This document shows positions 47,945 through 56,378 of a stretch of 64,000 bases of DNA, piece after piece; the stretch's first letter is position 1, and every line of letters begins with the position of its first letter. The notes under the pieces are model-generated. The model was not told the DNA's origin. It saw only the letters and a list, made by a program, of their open reading frames with translations, and made no database searches. Position numbers and translations under genes: made by a program. This DNA comes from Streptomyces venezuelae (GTDB taxonomy: Bacteria; Actinomycetota; Actinomycetes; Streptomycetales; Streptomycetaceae). The stretch is taken from positions 1,822,001 to 1,886,000 of the forward strand of contig NZ_CP029193.1 in NCBI RefSeq assembly GCF_008642355.1, given 5' to 3'.

Positions 47945-47950
47945 TATTGT
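47945..47950 (+). promoter_or_regulatory. -10 hexamer TATTGT, leaderless start of the mycothiol-type gene
   Basis: TATTGT ends 7 bases before the ATG at 47958 and there is no Shine-Dalgarno, so the mRNA should start at the ATG. Confidence 0.45.
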
Positions 47951-47957
47951 CGACCGC

Positions 47958-48641
47958 ATGATTGATCATGTGCGCGACCTGGCGTCTGTACGTGACGCGA
48001 CCGACCGGCTGCTCAGCGCAGCGGCGAAACTGAACAACGATTCGACTGCCGAGCCGTCACGGCTCCCCTGCTGGAGCCGCGGCCACGTCCTCGCCCACAT
48101 CGCGCGGAACGCGGACGCGCTGGTGAACGTCCTCGCCGGGCGGCCGATGTACGAGAGCGCGCAGGCCAGGGACGCGGACATCGAGCGGGACGCCCCTCGG
48201 CCGCTGGACGCGCAACTGGCGGACGTGCGCGAGAGCGGCGCCCGCTTCCTGGCGGAGGGCGAGCGGGACGCCGACTGGTCCCGCACGGTGGAGCTCCGCA
48301 ACGGCGTCACGGATACGGCGGCGCGGGTGCCCTTCCGGCGCTGGGTCGAGGTCGAGCTGCACCACGTCGACCTCGGCATCGGGTACGAGCTGGAGGACCT
48401 GCCCGTGGACTTCGTGCAGCGGGAGATCGCCTTCCTGACGGCACGCTTCTCGGGGAACCCCGACGTCCCGCCCGTCCGGATCACGGACGGCACGCACGCG
48501 TGGAGCACCGGTAGGGCGGGCAGCCCCGAAGTCACCGTCTCCGGGGCCGCGCCCGACGTGGTCGGCTGGCTCGCGGGCCGCCGCGACGGCACCGCACTCA
48601 CGGCCGAAGGGGGCCTCCTGCCCGCCCTGCCCCCGCTATAG
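47958..48641 (+). CDS. Mycothiol-dependent maleylpyruvate isomerase-family enzyme
   Basis: A 227-residue DinB-fold protein from ATG 47958 (MIDHVRDLASVRDATDRLL). The metal and thiol-binding helix pattern CWSRGHVLAHIARNADAL and the later VEVELHHVDLGIGY carry the three conserved histidines of the family. Members use mycothiol to isomerise or conjugate organic acids or toxins. The substrate is unknown here. It is divergent from uvrA. The MBL gene follows after 10 bases with its own -10 hexamer. Confidence 0.88.
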   Translation: MIDHVRDLASVRDATDRLLSAAAKLNNDSTAEPSRLPCWSRGHVLAHIARNADALVNVLAGRPMYESAQARDADIERDAPRPLDAQLADVRESGARFLAEGERDADWSRTVELRNGVTDTAARVPFRRWVEVELHHVDLGIGYELEDLPVDFVQREIAFLTARFSGNPDVPPVRITDGTHAWSTGRAGSPEVTVSGAAPDVVGWLAGRRDGTALTAEGGLLPALPPL

Positions 48642-48644
48642 GCT
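48639..48644 (+). promoter_or_regulatory. -10 hexamer TAGGCT for the MBL hydrolase gene
   Basis: TAGGCT spans the stop of the preceding gene and ends 7 bases before the ATG at 48652, suggesting an internal promoter and a leaderless message. Confidence 0.4.
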
Positions 48645-48651
48645 GGCGGAC

Positions 48652-49308
48652 ATGACGTACAGCGGAGCGGTGAAGGTCGGCGGACCCGCGGATGTGCACG
48701 AGCTGCCGGACCTGATGATTTCGAAGGTCGCGGTCGGGCCGATGGACAACAACGCCTACCTGTTGCGCTGCCGGGCCACCGGCGAGCAGCTGCTGATCGA
48801 CGCGGCGAACGACGCCGAGACGCTGCTGACGCTGATCGGTGACGACGGCATCGCGTCCGTCGTCACCACGCATCAGCACGGCGACCACTGGCAGGCCCTC
48901 GCGGCCGTCGTCGGGGCCACCCGGGCGCGGACGTACGCGGGTCGCGAGGACGCCACGGGCATCCCCGTCCCGACGGACGTCCTGGTCGACGACGGCGACA
49001 CGATCACGGTCGGCCGCGTCACGCTGACCGCGCGGCACCTGGTGGGCCACACCCCGGGTTCGATCGCGCTGGTCTACGACGACCCGCACGGCCACCCGCA
49101 CGTGTTCACCGGCGACTGCCTCTTCCCGGGCGGCGTCGGCAACACGTGGAAGGACCCGAAGGCCTTCGCGAGCCTCATCGACGACGTGGAGACGAAGATC
49201 TTCGGGGCGCTGCCGGACGAGACGTGGGTCTACCCCGGCCACGGCGGCGACACGACGCTCGGCGCCGAGCGGCCGCACCTCGCCGAGTGGCGCGCGCGGG
49301 GCTGGTGA
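48652..49308 (+). CDS. Metallo-beta-lactamase fold hydrolase (glyoxalase II-like)
   Basis: A 218-residue MBL-fold protein. The metal motif THQHGDHW has H74, H76, D78 and H79. Further ligands are in ARHLVGHTPGS, FTGDCLFPGGVG and VYPGHGGDT. The pattern and size fit the hydroxyacylglutathione hydrolase subgroup, which in actinobacteria would use mycothiol conjugates. Together with the preceding mycothiol-type enzyme it may form a thiol-adduct detoxification pair, which is inference. Confidence 0.9.
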   Translation: MTYSGAVKVGGPADVHELPDLMISKVAVGPMDNNAYLLRCRATGEQLLIDAANDAETLLTLIGDDGIASVVTTHQHGDHWQALAAVVGATRARTYAGREDATGIPVPTDVLVDDGDTITVGRVTLTARHLVGHTPGSIALVYDDPHGHPHVFTGDCLFPGGVGNTWKDPKAFASLIDDVETKIFGALPDETWVYPGHGGDTTLGAERPHLAEWRARGW

Positions 49309-49324
49309 TCCGGAGGGGTACGCG

Positions 49325-49789
49325 TCACGCCCCGGCGGCCACCAGCGCCGCCACCCGCTCCACCGCGAACGCGTACCCCTGCACACCGCATCCGGCGATG
49401 ACGCCGTCGGCGCGCTGCGAGACGTAGCTGTGGTGCCGGAACGCCTCGCGCTGGTGGATGTTGGAGATGTGCACCTCCACCACCGGCAAGCCATCACAGG
49501 TGTTGAGGGCGTCCAGGATCGCGACGGACGTGTGGGAGTACGCCGCGGGGTTGATGACGATGCCCGCGTGGTGCTCGCGCGCCTCCTGGATCCAGTCGAC
49601 CAGCTCGCCCTCGTGGTTGCTCTGCCGCAGGTCCACGGTCCCGCCGTGCGCTGCGGCGGCCTTGGCGCAGAGGACCTCGACGTCGGCGAGGGTGTCCGTG
49701 CCGTAGATCTCGGGCTGGCGCCGACCGAGGAGGTTCAGGTTCGGGCCGTTCAGGATCATGATCGGGGCGGTGGCGAGGCTGCGCGTCAT
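49325..49789 (-). CDS. aroQ: 3-dehydroquinate dehydratase, type II
   Basis: A 154-residue enzyme of the shikimate pathway (or quinate catabolism). Signature [24 protein letters not shown] contains the catalytic arginine and tyrosine, and the conserved [17 protein letters not shown] and [16 protein letters not shown] follow. It stands alone, convergent with the MBL gene and divergent from the MFS transporter. Its isolation from other aro genes leaves biosynthetic versus quinate use open; the neighbouring MHS transporter could import a related acid. Confidence 0.95.
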   Translation of the reverse strand: MTRSLATAPIMILNGPNLNLLGRRQPEIYGTDTLADVEVLCAKAAAAHGGTVDLRQSNHEGELVDWIQEAREHHAGIVINPAAYSHTSVAILDALNTCDGLPVVEVHISNIHQREAFRHHSYVSQRADGVIAGCGVQGYAFAVERVAALVAAGA

Positions 49790-49878
49790 AGGGGAGGTCT
49801 ATCACGCACTCCACGCACGGGAACACACTCCCCAGCGACGCGAGTTGGTCGCGATGCGTTACTGGGGGTCACCGTGGG

Positions 49879-49884
49879 TAGTTG
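49879..49884 (+). promoter_or_regulatory. -10 hexamer TAGTTG for the MFS gene
   Basis: TAGTTG ends 7 bases before the ATG at 49892, again the leaderless spacing. Confidence 0.35.
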
Positions 49885-49891
49885 ACGCGGC

Positions 49892-51184
49892 ATGCACCGA
49901 ACCGCACCACCCTCACTGCCGCGTCTCGCGGCCGCCTCGCTCGCCGGGACCGCCATCGAGTTCTACGACTTCTTCATCTACGGGACAGCGGCCGCTCTGG
50001 TCCTGGGGCCGCTGTTCTTCCCCACGTTCTCGCCGCTCGCGGGAACTCTCGCCGCGTTCGCGACCTTCGGAGTGGGGTTCGTCGCGCGCCCGCTGGGGTC
50101 CGTCCTCTTCGGGCACATCGGTGACCGGCACGGACGGCGGCCCGTCCTCATCGCGTCGCTGCTCCTGACCGGCGTCGCCACGGTCGCCGTCGGCTGCGTG
50201 CCCACGTACGAGTCGATCGGGATCGCCGCTCCCGTGCTGCTCCTCGTCCTTCGGTTCCTGCAGGGGCTCGGGCTCGGGGGCGAGTGGGGCGGTGCCGTGC
50301 TGCTGACCGCGGAGCACGCGCCGGCCGAGCGGCGCGGGCTGTGGGCGAGCTTCCCGCAGGTCGGCCCCTCGGTCGGGTTCCTGCTGGCCAACGGCATCAT
50401 GCTGGGTCTGTCCGCGACGCTCAGCGAGGCGCAGTTCGCGGCCTGGGGGTGGCGGGTGCCGTTCTGGATCGCGGGGCTGCTCGTGGCGGTGGGCCTCGCG
50501 CTGCGCAGCTCGCTCGCCGAGAGCCCGGACTTCCTGGGGCTGCGCGAGCACGCGCGCGTGCCGCTCGCCGAAGTGGTGCGCGACCACTGGCGTCTCGTGC
50601 TGCTCACGGCGGGCGCACTGGCGGTCGGGTACGCGGTGTTCTACGCCGTGACGACGTGGTCGCTCTCGTACGGAGTGGAGGAACTCGGCGTCAGCCGCAC
50701 CGTCATGCTCGGCTGCATCATGGCCGTGGTGGTGGTGAAGGGCGCCCTGACGCCGGTGGTCGCCGTGCTCGGGGACCGTTACGGACGGCGTCCGCTGTGC
50801 CTGTTCGGGTGCGCCGCGACGGCCCTGTGGATGTTCCCGATGATCGCGCTGCTCTCGACCGGGCAGCCGCTGCTGATGTTCACCGGGTTCCTGGTGGCGA
50901 TGCTCGCGTTCATCGCGATGTTCGCGGTGATCGGCGCGTATCTGCCGGAGCTTTACGAGCCCCGGATGCGGTGCACGGGCGCCGCGGTCGGCTACAACCT
51001 CGGCGGGGTGGTGGGCGGTGCGCTCACCCCGATCGTGGCGACGGCGGCGGCGCAGGGCGGAGGGACGCCGTGGGGTGTGGCCGCGTATCTGACGGGCATC
51101 GCGCTGCTGAGCCTCGGCTGCTTCGCGCTGCTGCCGGAGACCCGTCCGGTAGCGGCCCCCGACCCGGCCGCCGCTACGGGGTGA
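49892..51184 (+). CDS. MFS transporter, metabolite:H+ symporter (MHS) family
   Basis: A 430-residue, 12-helix transporter. The N-terminal FYDFFIYGTAAALVLGPLFFP and the GHIGDRHGRRPVLIASLLL loop are typical of the MHS family (shikimate, proline/betaine, alpha-ketoglutarate carriers). Its divergent neighbour aroQ makes 3-dehydroshikimate, so a shikimate or quinate-like substrate is possible but unproven. The C-terminus overlaps the convergent cation exchanger gene by 11 bases. Confidence 0.9.
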   Translation: MHRTAPPSLPRLAAASLAGTAIEFYDFFIYGTAAALVLGPLFFPTFSPLAGTLAAFATFGVGFVARPLGSVLFGHIGDRHGRRPVLIASLLLTGVATVAVGCVPTYESIGIAAPVLLLVLRFLQGLGLGGEWGGAVLLTAEHAPAERRGLWASFPQVGPSVGFLLANGIMLGLSATLSEAQFAAWGWRVPFWIAGLLVAVGLALRSSLAESPDFLGLREHARVPLAEVVRDHWRLVLLTAGALAVGYAVFYAVTTWSLSYGVEELGVSRTVMLGCIMAVVVVKGALTPVVAVLGDRYGRRPLCLFGCAATALWMFPMIALLSTGQPLLMFTGFLVAMLAFIAMFAVIGAYLPELYEPRMRCTGAAVGYNLGGVVGGALTPIVATAAAQGGGTPWGVAAYLTGIALLSLGCFALLPETRPVAAPDPAAATG

Positions 51185-52274
51185 CGGCGAGTTCCAGGAA
51201 CGCCGCGAACAGCACCAGGTGGACACCGCCCTGCAGCGGCGTGGCGCGTCCGGGCACGACCGTGAGCGTGCCGACGATGACGGTGAGCGCGAGCAGCACC
51301 ATGTGGGTGGAGCTCAGCCCCAGCACGAGCGGTCCCGACAGCCACACGGAGGCGACGGCGACGGCCGGGATGGTCAGCCCGATGCTGGCCATCGCCGAGC
51401 CGAGGGCGAGGTTCAGGCTGGTCTGGACGCGGTCGCGGCGGGCGGCGCGCACGGCCGCGATGGTCTCCGGAAGCAGTACGAGCAGCGCGATGATCACGCC
51501 GACGACGGCGTGCGGCATGCCGGCGCTCTCCACGCCCGACTCGATCGTCGGGGACACGCCCTTGGCCAGGCCGACCACTCCGACCAGCGCGAGCCCGAGC
51601 AGCCCCAGGCTCAGCAGTGCCGCTTTGGAGGAAGGACCCTTGGCGTGGCCGTCGGTGTCGATGACCTCGCCCTCTTCGGTCAGGGGCAGGAAGTACTCGC
51701 GGTGCCGCACGGTCTGGGTGGTCACGAAGAGGCCGTAGAGGACGATCGAGGCGATCGCGGCGAAGGTGAGCTGGGCGGTGGAGAACTCGGGGCCCTGCTT
51801 GGTGGTGGTGAACGTCGGCAGGACCAGGCAGAGCGTGGCCAGCGTCGCGACGGTGGCGAGGGCGGCGCCGGTGCCCTCGGGGTTGAAGACGGCGACGCGG
51901 TGGCGGAGCGCGCCCACCAGGAGGCAGAGTCCGACGATGCCGTTGCAGGTGATCATCACGGCGGCGAAGACGGTGTCCCGCGCGAGGGTGGAGCTCTTGT
52001 CGCCGCCGTCGGCCATGAGGGTGACGATCAGCGCCACCTCGATGATGGTGACGGCGACCGCGAGGACGAGTGAGCCGAAGGGCTCGCCGACGCGGTGCGC
52101 GATGACCTCGGCGTGGTGGACGGCGGCGAGCACCGCCCCGGCGAGGACCAGTGTCACCACGGCGACCACCACGCCGGGCAGGTCCCGCCCCCAGGTGAGG
52201 GCGAGGAGAACGATGGCGAGGACGGGCACCACGGCCGTCCACTGCGTGCCGAGCGCCCGGAGCCGAGTGACCAT
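51174..52274 (-). CDS. ChaA-like sodium/calcium-proton antiporter
   Basis: A 366-residue membrane protein of the CaCA exchanger superfamily with about 11 helices. The two exchanger repeats show the acidic motifs VAVTIIEVALIVTLM and LLVLLPETIAAVRAARRDRVQTSLNLALGSAMASIGLTIP. Homologues exchange Ca2+, Na+ or K+ for protons. It ends overlapping the MFS gene. It follows terC on the same strand, separated by a terminator, and both could take part in cation homeostasis. Confidence 0.88.
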   Translation of the reverse strand: MVTRLRALGTQWTAVVPVLAIVLLALTWGRDLPGVVVAVVTLVLAGAVLAAVHHAEVIAHRVGEPFGSLVLAVAVTIIEVALIVTLMADGGDKSSTLARDTVFAAVMITCNGIVGLCLLVGALRHRVAVFNPEGTGAALATVATLATLCLVLPTFTTTKQGPEFSTAQLTFAAIASIVLYGLFVTTQTVRHREYFLPLTEEGEVIDTDGHAKGPSSKAALLSLGLLGLALVGVVGLAKGVSPTIESGVESAGMPHAVVGVIIALLVLLPETIAAVRAARRDRVQTSLNLALGSAMASIGLTIPAVAVASVWLSGPLVLGLSSTHMVLLALTVIVGTLTVVPGRATPLQGGVHLVLFAAFLELAVTP

Positions 52275-52315
52275 GACTCGATGCTGCCCCGGGCGCTCTG
52301 GTGCCGCTACTCGGT

Positions 52316-52343
52316 CCCTCCCGCCCGCTGCCGGGCGGGAGGG
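52316..52343 (-). terminator. terC terminator
   Basis: A perfect 12-bp stem (52316-52327 with 52332-52343) and CTGC loop, immediately downstream of terC and upstream of the ChaA-like gene. Confidence 0.8.
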
Positions 52344-52349
52344 GTGCCG

Positions 52350-53348
52350 TCAGGCCTCGACGCTGTCCTTGCGGGCGTCGTCCCCGGCCTCGGCGGCGGC
52401 CTGCTGCTCCTGCTTCTTGGAGGCGATGAGGCTGGTGATCGTGGTGATCACCAGGACGCCGCAGATGACGCCGAGCGAGACGGGGATGGAGATCTCGGGG
52501 ACGTGCACCCCGTTCTCGTGCAGGGCGTGCAGGACGAGCTTCACGCCGATGAAGCCGAGGATCACCGACAGGCCGTAGCTGAGGTGGACCAGCTTCCTGA
52601 GGAGTCCGCCGATGAGGAAGTACAGCTGGCGGAGGCCCATCAGGGCGAAGGCGTTGGCGGTGAAGACGATGTACGGGTCCTGGGTGAGGCCGAAGATCGC
52701 CGGGATGGAGTCCATCGCGAAGAGCACGTCGGTGGTGCCGATGGCGAGCATGACGACCATGAGCGGCGTCATGATCTTCTTGCCGTTCTTCTTGACGAAC
52801 AGCTTCGTGCCCTCGTACCGGTCCGAGACGCCGAACTTCTTCTCGATGGACTTCAGGAGACGGTTCTCCTCCCAGTCCTCTTCCTCCTCGTCGGCGCGGG
52901 CCTCCTGGATGAGCTTCCAGGCGGTGTAGATGAGGAACGCGCCGAAGATGTAGAAGACCCACGAGAAGTTGGCGATCACCGCGGCGCCGGCGGCGATGAA
53001 GATCGCTCGCAGGACCAGCGCTATCAGCACGCCGAACAGCAGCACGCGCTGCTGCAGGTGGGAGGGGACCGAGAACTTCGCCATGATCAGGATGAAGACG
53101 AAGAGGTTGTCCACGGAGAGGGACTTCTCGGTGATGAAGCCGGCGAAGAACTCGCCGGACGCCTGGCTCTCGCCCGCGACGAGCAGGCCGAGTCCGAAGA
53201 GCGCCGCGAGGACGATCCAGACGATCGTCCAGATTCCGGCTTCCTTGATCGACACGTCATGGGGCTTGCGCCCGATGAAGAAGTCGACCGCGATCAGGGC
53301 ACACAGACCGAGAACGGTCGTCACCCACAGGGTCATTGAAACGTCCAC
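52350..53348 (-). CDS. terC: TerC-family membrane protein, probable manganese exporter
   Basis: A 332-residue membrane protein with about 8-9 helices. Family motifs are SLSVDNLFVFILIMAKF and FAMDSIPAIFGLTQDPYIVFTANAFALMGLRQLYFL, whose aspartates sit in the membrane. TerC proteins were named for tellurite resistance, but Bacillus members (YkoY, YceF) export Mn2+ to feed secreted enzymes. The upstream leader fits a manganese riboswitch (53389-53505), strongly supporting manganese export. The ATG is at 53348, 40 bases after the riboswitch. Confidence 0.9.
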   Translation of the reverse strand: MDVSMTLWVTTVLGLCALIAVDFFIGRKPHDVSIKEAGIWTIVWIVLAALFGLGLLVAGESQASGEFFAGFITEKSLSVDNLFVFILIMAKFSVPSHLQQRVLLFGVLIALVLRAIFIAAGAAVIANFSWVFYIFGAFLIYTAWKLIQEARADEEEEDWEENRLLKSIEKKFGVSDRYEGTKLFVKKNGKKIMTPLMVVMLAIGTTDVLFAMDSIPAIFGLTQDPYIVFTANAFALMGLRQLYFLIGGLLRKLVHLSYGLSVILGFIGVKLVLHALHENGVHVPEISIPVSLGVICGVLVITTITSLIASKKQEQQAAAEAGDDARKDSVEA

Positions 53349-53388
53349 TGCGCCTCCGGCGTCGTACGGCTACTGATCAGCGTCGTCG

Positions 53389-53505
53389 CTGCCGGAGGTC
53401 TCTTCCACCCGAGGCGGTTGCCGCCATGTGTCGGGCCGACGCCCCGGGACCGATGGCGGTCCGTATTGACGGGTACGTCGCAGCCGGGAGTACTCCCCTC
53501 CGCAG
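53389..53505 (-). promoter_or_regulatory. yybP-ykoY-type manganese riboswitch before terC
   Basis: Minus-strand RNA begins CTGCGGAGG, then the conserved GGGGAGTA (53491-53498). It ends with GAGACCTCCGGCAG, so CTGC-GGAGG (53497-53505) pairs with CCTCC-g-GCAG (53389-53398) as the P1 stem. GGGGAGUA at the 5' side and GAGACC at the 3' side of P1 are hallmarks of this class. The ~117-base size and the TerC target also fit. No folding was run. Confidence 0.8.
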
Positions 53506-53510
53506 GTAGA

Positions 53511-53539
53511 AGCGTACGCGAAACACCAAGCATTGGTAA
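53511..53539 (-). promoter_or_regulatory. Promoter of the terC leader
   Basis: Minus strand TTACCA (53534-53539) and TACGCT (53511-53516) with 17-base spacing place the transcription start near 53506, exactly at the 5' end of the riboswitch P1 stem. Confidence 0.6.
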
Positions 53540-53599
53540 AGGAGACGGCAAACGAAAACCAAAAGGCCTGGTCAGGGAGGTACAAAAGTCGCTTTGACG

Positions 53600-55552
53600 T
53601 CAACGCCCGCCATTGCGCCTGGCCACCGCGATCCGGTCGAGGAGCTGCCGCAGGATCTGGCTGTTCGCCGGGATCACCGGCGGGTCGTACGTCCAGGTGT
53701 GCCCGACCCAGGGGTCGGCGAGGTGGTCGTCGGGCACCGGCGTCAGCCGCAGCAGCGCACGCCACAGCGGGTCGAGCAGCGGGCCGTACGCGGCGGCGTC
53801 CTCGCGGTCGGCGACCATCATGAGGTGGACGCCGACGGCCGGTCCCTCGTCCGCGAGGTAGCGCAGCTGCGTCACCGCCCGGTCGTCGAAGCCGTGCGGG
53901 AAGTCGTTGACGATCAGGAGCTGCTCGGCGATGTCCAGGTCCGGCGGCAGCGCGTCGGCGGCGCCCCCGCGGACGGCCATCTGGACCAGGTCCACGCGCT
54001 GGGTGAGCCCGCCGAGGACGTCCGCGACGCCCGCCGCCCCGGTGGCCGGGGGCCCGGCGAGCACACCGGCCTCCACGAGCGGGGCGAGCGAGGACGCGGC
54101 GGCGCCCGCCGCGTCGATGACGTGCACCTGGAACTCGCCCGCCGGATAGGCCGCGAGGAGCCGCGCGGCGTGCGCGACGGCGGTGTCCATGGCCAGCCTG
54201 CGCAGCTCGGCGGCGTCGGTGAAGGAGTTGGTGAGGGCCTTGCCGCTGTCGATCCACAGGCCGCGCTCCAGGGGCAGCCGGACGAGCATCGGGATGCGCA
54301 GGTCGACGCGCTCGGGCAGGTGGAGGTCGCCGAGGCGCAGCGCCATCGGGATCTCCATCGGAGCGCGGTAGGCGTGCCAGGCCGGGCTGCTCCACGACGC
54401 GTACGCCGGGGGCAGGGCGGGCTCGACGACCTCGGCCTCGGCGGCGAGCTGGGCGAGGTCGCGGTCGAGGGCGGCCCTGGCGCGGGCGACGAGGTCGGCG
54501 TGTTTGGCGCGGGCACTCTCGCGTGCGGCGTCACCCGCGCCGCCGATGCGGCTGCGCGGGTCGGAGAGGACCTTGTCGAGCTCCTGCTCCATGCGGGAGT
54601 CGGCGAAGTCGACGGCGCTGCGGTACGCCGCCGTGGTGCGGGCCAGATCCTCGAACATGCCCCACACCTGGTTGTAGAGCCGCTCCTCCATGGACCAGCC
54701 GGTGGCGTCGCCCGCGACCGGTTGGGCGGGTTCCCCGGGGCGGGCCGGTGGTGCGGTGGGCGCTGGTGGCGGGGGCGCGGTGGTCTGGCGGCGCGGGTGC
54801 GCGTAGTCGACGGGGCCGCCGCTCGGCCGGTCGGCGGGGGCGAGCGGGGCGTCGTCGCCCGGCTGCCGCGCGGGGCGTCCTGGTGCGGCGTCGGGGTGGC
54901 TCTCGGGCGGCGGGGCGGGGTGGCCTTCCTGACCCTGGGACGCGGTGCGCACGCGGGTGCCCTCGGCGGGGCGGGGCGGCGGGGCGGCCACGGAGCGGGC
55001 CAGGCCCCGGGCGACCGCTTCGTTGATGGCGGCTGCCAGCTCGCGGGCCTCGGGCAGGCCCTGGTCGGTGAGCATGTCGGCGAGGCCGCCCGCGTACCCC
55101 TGGCCGACGGCGCGGACCTTCCAGGCGCCCTGGCGGCGGTAGAGCTCCAGGGCGACGACGGCGGACTCGGCGTCCAGGTCGGTGATGGTGTAGCTGGCGA
55201 TCTCGGTGCCGTCGAGTCCGGTGACCGCGATGAAGGGTGCGGCGAGGGCGCGGAACGTGGCCGGACCCTCGACGCCGACGGGCAGCGCGAGCAGGACGCT
55301 GACGCGGTGCACGGTGTCGTGGAGGGCGCCGAGGTCGACGGCGAGGCGGTGGTCGGCGGCCGCCTGCTTGGACACCTCGAGGCCCGGCAGGGTGGGCGAG
55401 CCGGGGTGGGCCACCCACTCCACGCCGTGGACCCGGCCCCGGTCGTCGCCGAGTGTGGCGCCCGCGACGACGGGCCGGCCCGCCGACACGCGGATCTCCA
55501 TACGGGTCCCGGGAAGCGGGTGGTTCTGCCCCCGCACCAGCTCGGCCGTCAT
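53600..55552 (-). CDS. TerD-domain protein with a C-terminal FtsK/EccC-like domain
   Basis: A 650-residue protein. Residues ~17-155 are a TerD-type calcium-binding beta-sandwich (ATFRALAAPFIAVTGLDGTEIASYTITDLDAESAVVALELYRR...WKVRAVGQGY). A Pro/Arg-rich disordered linker follows (~187-270), then a helical segment, and a C-terminal domain. There, PLERGLWIDSGKALTNSF, LLIVNDFPHGFDDRAVTQLRYLADEGPAVGVHLMMV resembles the FtsK/EccC ATPase core. The Walker A-like element is degenerate. TerD systems form membrane-associated stress complexes. The 251-base gap downstream, after which terC begins, holds the terC leader and a T-rich stretch. Confidence 0.78.
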   Translation of the reverse strand: MTAELVRGQNHPLPGTRMEIRVSAGRPVVAGATLGDDRGRVHGVEWVAHPGSPTLPGLEVSKQAAADHRLAVDLGALHDTVHRVSVLLALPVGVEGPATFRALAAPFIAVTGLDGTEIASYTITDLDAESAVVALELYRRQGAWKVRAVGQGYAGGLADMLTDQGLPEARELAAAINEAVARGLARSVAAPPPRPAEGTRVRTASQGQEGHPAPPPESHPDAAPGRPARQPGDDAPLAPADRPSGGPVDYAHPRRQTTAPPPPAPTAPPARPGEPAQPVAGDATGWSMEERLYNQVWGMFEDLARTTAAYRSAVDFADSRMEQELDKVLSDPRSRIGGAGDAARESARAKHADLVARARAALDRDLAQLAAEAEVVEPALPPAYASWSSPAWHAYRAPMEIPMALRLGDLHLPERVDLRIPMLVRLPLERGLWIDSGKALTNSFTDAAELRRLAMDTAVAHAARLLAAYPAGEFQVHVIDAAGAAASSLAPLVEAGVLAGPPATGAAGVADVLGGLTQRVDLVQMAVRGGAADALPPDLDIAEQLLIVNDFPHGFDDRAVTQLRYLADEGPAVGVHLMMVADREDAAAYGPLLDPLWRALLRLTPVPDDHLADPWVGHTWTYDPPVIPANSQILRQLLDRIAVARRNGGR

Positions 55553-55596
55553 CGCGTTCGTTCCCCCTTGTACGTACGGATGGTGCTTGTGGCGCT

Positions 55597-56175
55597 CTAC
55601 AGGTGCGGCAGGATCGACGGCATCAGGTCCTGGAAGGTGCGGCCGTTGGCCGGAGTGCCGATGGCCGTCATCTGCCAGCCCGCGCCCGCCCGGTGGACCT
55701 TCGCCATGATCTGCGCGGTGTACTGGCCGCCGCCGTCCAGGGTGTAGCGCGCGAGCTCCTGGCCGTTGGTCTCGTCGACCAGGCGGCAGAACGCGTTCTG
55801 CACCTCCTGGAAGGTCTGGCCGGTGAACGAGTTCACCGTGAAGACGATCTGGTCGATGTGGACGGGGATCCGCTGGAGGTCGACGAGGATCGCCTCGTCG
55901 TCCCCGCCCGCGCCGACGCCGCCCACGAGGTTGTCGCCGGTGTGCCGCACGGAGCCGTCGTCGCTCACCAGGTGGCGGAAGAACACGACGTCCACCGGCT
56001 GCTTGTCGGCGAACAGCACCGCCGAGGCGTCCAGATCGACCTCACGGGTCCGCGAGCCGAACAGACCGCGGCGCGGAGCCGCCTGCCACCCCAGTCCCAT
56101 GCGCACCGCGGTCAGGGCGCCCCCGTCGTCCTTCTGCAGGCTGATGGCCTGACCCTTGGTCATGTTGACCGTCAC
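55597..56175 (-). CDS. terD: TerD-family calcium-binding stress protein
   Basis: A 192-residue TerD protein from GTG 56173-56175 (MTVNMTKGQAISLQKDDG) with AGGGG 7 bases upstream. The core is AVRMGLGWQA...VDLDASAVLF...DNLVGGVGAGGDDEAILVDLQRIPVHIDQIVFTVN, with Asp-rich calcium-binding loops. The TerD family is linked to tellurite and other stresses and to phage defence in some bacteria. It is followed 44 bases later by the TerD-FtsK-like gene. A hairpin lies in its leader at 56199-56225. Confidence 0.92.
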   Translation of the reverse strand: MTVNMTKGQAISLQKDDGGALTAVRMGLGWQAAPRRGLFGSRTREVDLDASAVLFADKQPVDVVFFRHLVSDDGSVRHTGDNLVGGVGAGGDDEAILVDLQRIPVHIDQIVFTVNSFTGQTFQEVQNAFCRLVDETNGQELARYTLDGGGQYTAQIMAKVHRAGAGWQMTAIGTPANGRTFQDLMPSILPHL

Positions 56176-56198
56176 GCGCTGTCCCCTCTCGAACTGCC

Positions 56199-56225
56199 TG
56201 GGCAACCGCCTCTTGCGGTTGCCCA
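56199..56225 (-). promoter_or_regulatory. Stable hairpin in the terD leader
   Basis: A perfect 11-bp stem (56199-56209 with 56215-56225) with a 5-base loop ends 24 bases upstream of the terD GTG and just before its Shine-Dalgarno. It may affect message stability or translation. It does not sit downstream of a minus-strand gene it could terminate. Confidence 0.5.
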
Positions 56226-56378
56226 GCACCTTATGCACTCCGACCTGCGAAGCAGCAGTCCGGGCCGTACTTTGTGGCGGCTTTGCAACAGACCGGGCAG
56301 TACGCCGTTTCCCGGGCCCCAGACGTGTTCCCGAGGCCCTGCCGTCACAGCATCGGGCCGGGCTCGGGCCGACCGGGA

